Assembly (NCBI GenBank): GCA_943704525.1
Contig: CALSCQ010000795.1
Coordinates: 1-22,048, forward strand
DNA from: Pigoraptor vietnamica
Lineage: Eukaryota > Opisthokonta > Filasterea
Length of the DNA: 22,048 nucleotides
Direction of reading: 5' to 3'
Shown here: positions 9,694 through 22,048 of the stretch, piece by piece
Numbering within the stretch: the stretch's first letter is position 1
Layout of the letters: each line of letters begins with the position of its first letter
The notes under the pieces: model-generated
The model's database searches: none
What the model saw: only the letters and a program-made list of their open reading frames with translations
What the model was told of the DNA's origin: nothing
Position numbers and translations under genes: made by a program

Positions 9694-10470
9694 CGCGCGC
9701 ATGTGCACACGTGCGCAGTTTCCGGGAAAAGCGGCCCCATTGCGCGAGAAGCGGCCAATGAGCGAAACCGCGCACAATCGGGACAAACGAGCCCCATACA
9801 ACGCCCATACACACAAGGGCGCATAGTGGCCCATAACAAACGGGCGGTTACGCGCGCCCATACTCGCGCCATAGTAAACACCGCCATACACCACGCGTAA
9901 CAAAACGAAAGAAACTTCCAGAAGAAACGTTGGGCAAAAGACGTCCCTCTGACGCACGCGTTCCGTCGGAACGGACGCTTCGTAAAAACGACGGCGAGAA
10001 AATCGCCAGGCGATTACGAGACGAAAGCACGAAAACACACTGAAAAACACAAAAGAAACACACAGAGACGAAGAGGGAACTTGGGGCACGCAACAAACCT
10101 CCGTCACGACACCACAAGCCCTCAGCCCTTCAGCGAACAACGAACCACGCCAGTTGCCCCCAGCACAGCACTGGACCGCAGGGTCAGCACTTGCGGTGCA
10201 TGTAGTGTGGTGTGTGTGGCATGTTCGCGTGTCTACGCACGCGCACACGCTTCCCAGCGAAAGTCGCTGCGAAATCGAGTAACGCAGTGACTTCTGTGTA
10301 TCTTCACCACACGCAAGCTTGAGGCCAAATACGCACTCAATCGGAATTGCATGGCCTGTGGTGGCGCATGCAGAGGAGTGTGTGCGCGTTCGTGTCACTG
10401 TGTGTTGCGCGAGCGTGTGAGCGTGAGCGTGCGTGTGTGAGAGGAGGGAAGAGGGAGAGTTGCAGAGCAG

Positions 10471-10499
10471 ATGTGTGTGTGTGTGAGAGAGAGAGAGAT
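10471..10499. repeat. TG tract followed directly by GA tract
   Basis: A (TG)n run switches to a (GA)n run within 30 bp. A GA tract next to a TG tract is a common composite microsatellite; no further role is evident. Confidence 0.8.
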
Positions 10500-10506
10500 C
10501 CGAAAT

Positions 10507-10592
10507 GCCGCTGATTTTTTCATAGAAATTTCATAGCTAAATAATGAAAAATAAATTTTTAATAATAAACGCCATCCAAAAAAAATCCATAG
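10507..10592. other. AT-rich block upstream of RPT2
   Basis: About 85 bp composed largely of A and T, including ATTTTTTCATAG, TAAATAATG and TTTTTAATAATAAA, in otherwise GC-rich DNA, about 240 bp upstream of the Rpt2 ATG. It could be a promoter element or a nucleosome-depleted stretch; the sequence alone does not decide. Confidence 0.3.
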
Positions 10593-10828
10593 TCACGTGA
10601 TCAAACAATTTCACCGAGCTCTCGGTCTGTTGTCACAGGGAAGAATTGTTCGACACAGCTGTTTCAAAACGCAACACTCGCACTCCCTTTTCACTCACGC
10701 CTCGATTCGTCCCCAAACCTCTCTTTGTACGAAGTAGAGGCTCTCTGCATCCGAGCACTTTGCTAGCAGCTGTGTGCCCTGCGGGGTCAAACTTTCTTAT
10801 TGAGAGGAAGATCTGACTTTGTGAGACA

Positions 10829-14246
<3,418 letters not shown>

Positions 14247-14737
14247 ATACGCGCCTTCTCCAGACGCCCCGAACGGCCGCGGGCTTGTGTGTGCGCTGGT
14301 CGCGTGCGTGTTGGGTGCTCTGTCTGCTGTGCGCCGTTGCTGTGCGACGGGGCGCTTCGTCGGTTTGACTAAAACTGTTGTTCTCGAGCCTGCCCATGCG
14401 TTGTGTTTGGTCCTGTGTGTGTTTATGCGCGTACTTCAGTGACTTATCCTAGGGCTGGCGTGCGCTTGTTGAGACTGTCGGATTCTTGTTGTCGGCGCCA
14501 GAGCCGTGCTACTACTACAGCATTGCGGCGGCCAATGGAGAACACTTCAGAAACAGATTGCGAGGGGCTTGAGGCGAAGCAAACTGAGTCTCTACACCAT
14601 ACGCAATTGTACGACCGAAACAGCGCCCAGCATTCTCACGAAGACTGCGCTGTCATCTACAATGGTTCAACGCGCCCACATAATACTGGCCTGTCCTCAA
14701 AGCTTCACATTGCGGCAAACACAAGGAACGCGTTTGC
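14247..14737. other. 3' flank of RPT2 / intergenic
   Basis: These 491 bp lie between the convergent ends of Rpt2 and the broken ankyrin-like frame. The first half is TG-rich and probably includes the Rpt2 3' UTR; no AATAAA was seen close to the stop. No coding frame or RNA gene is supported. Confidence 0.4.
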
Positions 14738-15373
14738 TTAATTCGACTCAATTGAGAATTTGTTCCGGTTGTCCCTAAGCCACTGCAGCATATCGGGTGT
14801 CAGCTCATACGACGGTATGTCGTCGACGCATTTCAGCGACCAGGGCACGACGGGATAATGAAAGTCGATGGCAGCCTGTAACACGTCCCGCCGACTCGAC
14901 CTCGCAAAGCTATCGACATACAGACGCCCCACGAGATTCACACCGAGCGCCGACCGTGCTAGATCGCAAATGTATCGTAGCGTAGATAAGTCTTAAAAAT
15001 CAAATCCTCCCTGCCAGCCCTCGTAGCGAACGCGCTCGCGTACGTCTCGACGATGGCGCGCAAAAAACGCGTGTCGCGCACGTCATGAACAGCCTTGAGG
15101 AACTGAGAACCATATATCGGCGAACTGCCAGACACACATCCCTCAACAACGGCCGGGTGGTTCTCCTCGAACCAGCGCACGAAATCGATGCGTTCGCAGC
15201 GCACCGCAGTCACAAAGGCATGCTGGAGCGCATCGGGCGCCGAGGCAGCCGCGGGATCGCGCGCAAGCACCCAACGGAACAGACGCCACCGCCGCGAGAT
15301 GACCGCCGCGGACAGCGTCCGTGCAAATGTTACTCGCCAAAATTGGAGCGGCCATCGCCGTGTCGGAAAGCAT
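14738..15373 (-). pseudogene. Ankyrin-like protein gene, frame broken twice
   Basis: Three overlapping minus-strand frames read as one protein. The first starts at ATG 15373 and carries TDAVRGGHLAAV, which resembles an ankyrin helix. Near 15276-15285 the sense shifts to a frame with RWVLARDPAAAS, DALQHAFVTAV and DFVRWFEENHPAV (to about 14990). Near 14985-14995 it shifts again to a frame with ICDLARSALGVN through PDMLQWLRDNRNKF, ending in TAA at 14738. No GT-AG pair reconciles the phases, so the shifts look like single-base indels: a degenerating gene, or errors in the assembly. The repeats resemble the divergent ankyrin repeats abundant in amoebae and their large DNA viruses, but no close family was identified. 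The 5' end faces the THADA start 117 bp away. Confidence 0.5.
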
Positions 15374-15490
15374 CCGGGGCACTGCCGTTACCGCCTGTTA
15401 CTCTGCACGTGTTTTGCGACCTGAAACTGCCATCTCGACGCAAATCTCATTTTTTCCGCGCATTCCTTCGTGCGCTGCTGCGTTCTTCGC

Positions 15491-18400
15491 ATGGGGCGTG
15501 GAGGCGGCAAGCGGGGAGCGCCCGCGCGTGCCACGGGCGCAGAGAGCGTCCCTCTACGCGCGCACGACGCCACATCACTCGCGGCGGTCGAGTCGCTCGC
15601 CTCCTCCGCACAGGCCCTCCACAGTAACCGCCTGCGCGATCCCGTCCTCGCGCTCGTCGACTCGCTCCGACGACGCTTTGACAGCGATGCGGCGGGTGTC
15701 TCGGCGCAAAAAGCGGCGATCGAGGGTCTTCGCGCTCCACTCTCCGCAGCCGCGCGCGAGGGAGGGGACGAGTTGCAGCCGCCGGTGCTCGGCGTGTGCG
15801 GTGCGTTGTGCGACCTCTACTTTGCCCCGCGGCAACAGACGTGGGCGCGAAAGGCAATTCTACAGGCGCTTCTCGGTGCTAACGGCGCCGTCGCGTCGGG
15901 GACACCGGGCCTCGTCCCTTCGGCATCCCGCTCGCTCGTGGCGCGCATCCACGTGCACAGGGAAACGCCCGACGACCTCGCGCAAGTGGGCGCGGCACTC
16001 TCCCATCTCTTGGACTCTGGCGGCGCGTGGGGTCTCGCGGTTGCCGGCGCGTGCGTCGTGGACGCCGTCTCTCTCTATGCATCGCTGCTGCGCGACGGGG
16101 CGTGGCTCGCTCGCTCGCACGGAAACGCAACAGAGGCTCTAAAGGGGTGCGTGCGCGTGCTACAAAAGCTGTCGGTGCCCGTTTCGCGCGCGCTGCTGCA
16201 ATCGACAGCGTCGAGGGATGACGCGTCTCGCGCCACTGCGCTCGCCGTGTGCGACGCCGCCGCGTCTTCCTTGGGCATGCTGTGCGGTGCCACGGACGAG
16301 GACGCCGCGGGCGTGGGGACGCTCCTCTTGGCCGGCCTGTGCGTGGGCACGTGTCTCTCGATGCTCGAGCCGTCGCACGCGCTGCCGTCCGCTCTCGCGC
16401 GCCTCCTGCTGCCCGCTGCGCCGTGCGACGTCTCGGCCGTGTGGGAAGTGTTGTCGGCACCTGTCGCCAACATTCGCGTTCAACCGCACAATAATTTGGG
16501 TAAATGCAGCACCGAGTGGCGCGGTCTATTATCGCTCTCGCACGTCCCCGCACTCGCTCTCATCCGTGGTGTGCTGTCGTCGGTGCCTTTGCAATCGCTT
16601 GCGTCCGCGACGTTTTCCCACTGGAGAAGCGCGCTTGCCCCTCTCGCTGGCGCTGAGAAGGACGCCGCCGCGCGCGTGCTCGATGCACTTGCGAGAATGG
16701 AGCCTCCGAGCGCGCTCGTGCACGTGCTGATGGCTGTGCCCGTGTGTCTCCTCTCCCACGCAAACGTCGTCGTCGCGGGTCTCGCCACGAAGACGGTCTG
16801 TGCGTGGCTCGATGCGCTCAGCCGAAACGCGCCCAACACCGATGCCGATGTTGCCGTGGGTGGTGGTAGTGTTGGCGCAGACCGCATGGAGCCTGATGTC
16901 GTCGGAGTGGCAGCTGAAAGCGCCGTCGTCCCTCTTTCTTCAATGAGAGAAGAGGGGGTCCCTGCGCGAACCGACGCCGCCTGGCTGCCGGCAGTTTCAT
17001 TGGCATCGTCAGAGCCGTTTGCGTCGCTGTGTTTTGCGCACGCGCGCGCTCACTGGGACTCGCCCGACGACCACCTCCAGGCCGCATCCCGCGACCTCTA
17101 CGTCCAGTCGCTCGACGCCGTCGGGTCCGTCGCCGGCGGCGCTTTTGCCGAGGCGTGCGCCGCGCGCCTTCTTTCCCTCCACCCGCGCGTGAGAGTGCGC
17201 TACCGCATGCTGGCACCCACACTGAAGCACGTGACCTCGGTGCGGATTCTGGACATGTGCCCGTCCCTGCCCTCCGAACTCCTCGCTGCGCTCGCGTCGA
17301 ACCTCCTCACCGCGCCGGCGACCGAAGCGTACGATGCGCTGCTGCGGCGGACGGGCTGCGACGCCGCCGCATCGACGCAGTGGTGGATGGAGCGCTTTTG
17401 GCCGCTCCTCGCAAACGCCCTCCGATTGCCTTCGAGCACGTCGGACGGCGAGGATGAGGACGAGGCCGAAGCGCGCGCGACCGTGCGAAAGACGCTGACG
17501 AGCACGTGGCTTCCGCGCACCCTGTCTGCGCTGCCGGGCGTCGCAGGGCCCTTGCTGGACATCGCGCGCGAGGGCACTGCCTCGCGGGACGAAGACGGCC
17601 TCCGCGTGTCCGTGGCAATCCTTCGCGCCGTGCGTTCCGCGGGGCTGCTGTCGGCGGGCGCGGGGGCGGTGGCAGGTGATGGGCATCCATTCGGTCCCAT
17701 TGCCGTCGACTCTCTCGTCGCGGCTGCAGAGTCTGCGGACGACGCACTGCGCCTGGACGCGGCCGCACTTGCCGCCGTGCACCCGCGGCGGTCCGAGGGT
17801 CTGTCGGAGGCCGAGTGTCGCGTGCTGGCGGCGTTTGTCGCTGCAAACGGCAACAGTCCCTCGACGTACTTTCGGCAGCAGATGATGGCGACGTTGCGCG
17901 TGGCGGTGCTGAGAGTGAGGGACGCCGTCGCGGCGATCGACCGCGACAGCCGTCAAGCGGCCAAGAGAAAGGCCGCTGTCGGTGCCGACCCCATCGCCGC
18001 CGCAGGGACGACTACCGAGAGCACGTTGGAATCGGAAGAGGGCGCCCGCACGGCCGCACGCGCGCGGATGGTCGCGTTCTCCCGGTGGCTGCGCGACGTT
18101 GCGTGCGCGTTCCTCTACCCCGGAGGGAGTTTCCAGCGGAGGGCTGTCGGGCTGCGTCTCGTCTCTCTGCTCTTCGAGGCCTTTGGTCCCGAGAGCGGGG
18201 GGTGCCTTGCTGAAATGGGCGGCGAGGGCGCGCAGCAGCTAACCGTCTCGGGCGCGCTCTGCGTCTCTCTGCTCGGGTGCATCGACACGACGTTCGAGGA
18301 AGTGAGCAGCATGTCGCGTGGGCTGCTCGTCACGCACGTGCTTGCGTGCGCGAGGGCGGATCCCGCCTCGGCGCTCGCCGGCTCGTCCCTGTCGGACCCG

Positions 18401-21400
18401 ACTCCCTTTGTTCGCTTCGCGTGGCCCCTTCTCTCTGCCGTCCGCGCGGCCGACACGCTCAGCGGGTCGAATTGGCTGCAGTTTGCTTTCGAGGTATGGC
18501 CGATGGGGCTCGATGCCCACGTGTGCGCGTGTGCGGGCAACGCGTGCGCGTGTCCCGCCGACGCTGCCCTTTGCCTGCTCTCGTCGCTGGTCGACGGAAT
18601 CGAGGCACAGCTGGCGACGGCCCGCGGGGACCTCGTGTGCGCCGCGCGTTCGCAGCCGATGCACGGGTTCCTGCTCGCTGCTCGCAAGTGCCTCGAGGCC
18701 GCTGCGGACTTTCACTCGCGCACGCGCGTGGGAGACGCCGCCCTGCCTCTCTGGCGACTCCTCTTGGGGCGCGCTGCGGGCGTTGCACGCGAGTGCATGT
18801 CGTTTGTTCTCGGCGTTCTGTCGGGCGGCTCTGCGTCCATTCCGGACTTTGCAGACATTGAAGTGTCGCTGGGCGAGGCTGTCGCGACCAGCGCAGGGAC
18901 GGACGCCGGGAGCGGCAACGACGAGCGCGACCGGATGTACTCGTGCCTCTGGCTTACGCTGAGAGAGTCGTCGGAACTCATCGCGTCGACCGTCGCCCTG
19001 TTTCCGCTGGAGCCGCCCGCCCAAGCGCACGCGACAACAACAACAACAACACGCGACGCACGACAGGGGTCCACTGCCGTGACGAACGCTGCCGAGGCGT
19101 CACCACAAGGGCAAGACGGACCGGTCCACGCGCGCAAGCGGCAAAAGCACGAGTCAGCAGAGCCGGCGTCGTCTGCGCCCGAGGGCACCTCCCGCTGGCT
19201 AGTCTCCCTCTCTTCCATCGCAGAGTGCGGCGCCGCCTTCTTGTCGCTCCTGACGAGCTGCCGCCACCGCGGCGCCATTGAGACGGGCGCGGCCGCGTTC
19301 GCGCGCGTGTGCCGGCGGCTGCTCGGGCCTGCGGAGGGCGGGCGATACGAGGCGGTGTGCGGCGGATGGCTGGAGCACGCGCTGGCACACTTGGAGAGTG
19401 CTGCGTCGATCACGCGAAGGGGCGCTGGCATTCCGCTCAGCGTGCAGGCCGTGCTTGGGGGCGACGCCTCGCAGGGTCGGCGACTGGCGCGGCCGTGCAT
19501 CGCGCGGTTGGTGGCCACGGCATCGGCGCCCGTCGCGCACGGTGCCGACCCGAACATGGATCTCCCGCAGGTGAGATGAGAGATGCGTGTGCGCGCGCGC
19601 TGTTACTGTCGGAGCTGTGGGAAATTATGGGCGCGCTCGCATTTTGAAAATTCTCAAAAAAGCGGGTTCGGTCATTGGTGTGTAACGCTCATCGAAGCAC
19701 ACGCTCCTTTTCGCCTCAGGTGCGCGCGTGCAATTGTCTGCGGGCGCTCGTCTCGGACGCCGTCGTGGGACCCGCCATGCACCCTTTCTCTGGCGAACTG
19801 GCCGCGCTTGCCCTCCGCATGATGCGCGCCCCCCTTTGGCCCCTGCGCAACGTCGGCCTCCTTCTCTACGGAGCCGTCGCAGCGCGAATCATCGGAAACA
19901 AGAAGCGAGGCACGGTCACGTGTCGCGAACTCGTCGCCATGCACCCGTCCCTTCTCGCCGTCTTTGAGGCTCAGCTGGGGGCCGATGCGCACCTGTCCCC
20001 GCATCCGGGAGTGTTCCCGACGCTCGCGCTGCTGTCGCGGCTTCCCCCGGACTCTGGCGAGGGGGCCGCACGCGACGACGGCAGCGCCGCAGCGGCCGAA
20101 TCGGTGTCGGACGTCGACTGCCGCCTCCGCGCGCTGCGTGAGAGCGTCCTGGGGCACACGGCGTCGCCGATTGCGCAGGTGCGGCACGTGGCGGCGCGCG
20201 CGATGACGGGCTTGTGGGCGCCGTCCGAATTTGTGTCGCTGTGCCGCGCTCTCCTTGTGGAGGCGGTCCTCGAACCCGCGACCTCGCGAAACCGCGCGCA
20301 CGGAGCCCTGCTGGCGTGTGCCGAAATCTTGCGCTGCGCCGAGGAAGACAGGCGGGTCGAAGTCGCAAAGTCGCTGGCCGCTGTTCTTTTATCCGAGCCC
20401 TCGGCGTGGTGGACCGCACATGCGTGTCTCGTGACGAGAGCGGCCGCCGTGAATCTCCTGCGCGAATGCGTCGCGGTGTGCGCGTCGTCCGCCTCGAGCG
20501 CCGATGATGGCACCGGGCGGCTGCGAGAAGTGGTGGCGATGCTGCGTGGGTCGGTGTTCCCCGCGCACCCGTCAACAGGCGACGTGACCGCCCTCATCGG
20601 CTGGTGGGAATACGCCGGCGCCGTTGTGCGGCTCGCGCTGTTCGCGGCTCCCTTGGACGGACAAGACGTCGAGGTCGTCGCGTGCGACTTTCTTCGTCGC
20701 GGATGCGCCGACGTGCGTCGTGCGTGCCTCGGCGTGCTTGCGGAGGGCCCTGCGGGTGTCGCAACGACGGCTGTCGGTCGCGCGTGCGTGGACATTGTGG
20801 TCGAGGCGGCCGGCGAGAAGCGTCCCGAGGACACGAACGCCGCGCTCTCGGCCGTTCTCGCGCAGGCGGACTGGCGGGAAAGCGTCGCGGGCAACAACAA
20901 CGGCGACGACGATTTTTGGCGCGCGGGCGTCTGCGCGCTTGAGGAGGCAGCAGAAGGGAGAGAAGGAGGCAGCGTGGCGGCGTCGTGGCTTGCGGTGCTG
21001 GGTCGATTGGTGGCTGACGCGCACGCTCTGCAGTCGCGATTTTTCAATCGGGCGAGTGCGTGGGCGTCCTTCGTCGCTGCGTTTTCGTCGCCGTCCCGTC
21101 CCGGCACGTGCCGCGCGGCTGCGACGGCGTCCTTGCGGCGCGCGGGACTCTTCGTTCTCCGCGAGCTCTCGCGCACCGGCGACGACGCTGCGCTCGCCCT
21201 CTGGGACGCCGTCTTTGCGCTGCTACAGGACGAGGACGACGGCGTGCGTGAGGGGGCCGCAGCGTTCGTCTCTTCGTGCAACGGTGCAATGGGTTCGGGC
21301 GCGGCAGAGTCGTGCCTCCAGCACTTTGCGCTCTCCCTGCGAACGGCCCGCGACGTGTGCTGCGGCTGGCTCCCCGCACATGTTGCTGCGCCTTACTTGC

Positions 21401-21927
21401 TACGCCGCCTGTCTGTGGGCGTGGGGCCTCTAGAGTCTGTCGGCGGCGCGGAGCAGACTCACGAAGACGACGGTGCGGCGCAGGTGATCTTTGAAGAGGA
21501 GCCAGCAAACATGTTCACCGAGGGGATCGCGGACGCGCAGCAAGACGCCCGTGCACTGCGTGGGCTCGTGGAGCGCTCCTCTGACGTCCTTATGCACGAC
21601 GCCGCTTTGGCCTCTCGTTTGCAGCGCGCGGCGGCGTCCGCTGCCTCTGAGATCGCGCGCTTTGCGGCCTCGCAAGACCGGCCATCGACCGTGAGGCACG
21701 CGCCCACATTCGCGTCCGTTTATCGCCGTCTTTGCATTCTGTGGGCTCTTCGCGGGCTCGTCGACGGCGACGGTGCCGCGGGCATTCGCCATGCGTGTGC
21801 CTGTCTGCAGCAGTGCGCGAGGGACATGCATCCCCTTGTGCTTGCGGCTGCGGCAGATGTGGACGGAGGGACGGCCGGGGCGTTTGGCGTCGGATTTCTG
21901 CTGTGCGATCCGCCGGTGCTGTCGTGA
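15491..21927 (+). CDS. THADA: THADA/Trm732-family protein (tRNA 2'-O-methylation cofactor, DUF2428)
   Basis: Two exons, 15491-19570 and 19720-21927, join in phase 0 (DLPQ then VRACNC) to 2095 residues; human THADA has about 1950. The yeast homologue Trm732 partners the methyltransferase Trm7 (human FTSJ1) to methylate position 32 of tRNA. Seen: long alpha-helical, HEAT-like alanine/leucine-rich sequence throughout, and the DUF2428 signatures YSCLWLTLRESSELIAS (from about residue 1149), HRGAIETG (H1259), TRRGAGIPLSVQA (R1309) and, in exon 2, APLWPLRNVGLLLYGAVAARI. A low-complexity insertion inside the domain (residues about 1183-1230) has a threonine run and a basic ARKRQKHE stretch that could act as a nuclear signal. 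The start is the first ATG; its context is only moderate (C at -3, G at +4). The gene has one intron, against twelve in its neighbour Rpt2. Confidence 0.93.
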
Positions 21928-21937
21928 ACGAGCGCAC

Positions 21938-22048
<111 letters not shown>

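Larger units (their letters stand above)
9423..10828. other. Gene-free region between unknown gene and RPT2
   Basis: About 1.4 kb without a supported gene. It holds a CA microsatellite, a TG/GA tract near 10471-10499, and an AT-rich block at about 10507-10592 that contrasts with the GC-rich surroundings. The last few hundred bases should contain the Rpt2 promoter and 5' UTR. The long minus-strand frame through 9574-10398 runs across the CA repeat and has no domain, so it was not called. The first exon of the unrecognised gene may extend into the start of this region. Confidence 0.5.

Noticed and set aside
9574-10398. Long minus-strand open frame of 274 codons
   Set aside because: It runs through the CA/TG repeat, has cysteine/valine-rich artefact sequence at its end, no domain, and no splice partners.
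14403-14778. Plus-strand frames downstream of RPT2
   Set aside because: Short, without motifs or splice partners, and in the probable 3' flank of Rpt2 overlapping the end of the ankyrin-like frame.
16818-17956. Several long antisense frames inside THADA (for example 17009-17956 minus)
   Set aside because: High GC keeps antisense frames open; they are arginine/alanine-rich without domains, while the sense frame has DUF2428 signatures.

Overview
The window is nuclear DNA of a eukaryote: GC-rich, intron-dense, with introns of about 100-380 nt and long TG/CA microsatellites. The introns, the near-canonical 26S proteasome ATPase, makorin, THADA and microsomal P450 families, and the apparent presence of both U2- and U12-type introns point to a protist or other small-genome eukaryote. 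The species cannot be named from sequence alone. There are no prokaryotic operons, CRISPR arrays or insertion sequences.

Layout. (1) 72-1645, minus: a makorin-type E3 ubiquitin ligase in four exons. (2) 1646-2535: a divergent intergenic region with CRE-like and E2F-like motifs, followed by a doubtful small plus-strand gene (2536-3025). (3) 3161-6028, minus: a complete 497-residue cytochrome P450 in eight exons, one junction of which fits only a U12-type AT-AC intron. (4) 6463-9422, minus: a multi-exon gene of unrecognised family whose 5' end runs into a 75-78 bp tandem repeat. (5) 9423-10828: gene-free, with a CA tract and an AT-rich block. (6) 10829-14246, plus: 26S proteasome ATPase Rpt2/PSMC1 in 13 exons; the first coding exon is only the ATG. 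(7) 14738-15373, minus: an ankyrin-like reading frame broken by two apparent frameshifts. (8) 15491-21927, plus: a THADA/Trm732 homologue of 2095 residues in two exons. The window then ends inside a TG repeat.

The genes do not form a pathway. Makorin (ubiquitin ligase) and Rpt2 (proteasome base) belong to the same general process, but their closeness looks incidental. THADA is a tRNA-methylation cofactor and the P450 is an ER mono-oxygenase.

No new defence or mobile system was found. The most notable signals are two candidate U12-type introns (P450 and makorin), a 30-nt micro-exon that encodes the P450 oxygen-binding motif, an unrecognised conserved-looking gene, and a minisatellite that multiplies a candidate exon boundary. 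All exon boundaries were derived by hand from reading phase, splice consensus and family motifs.
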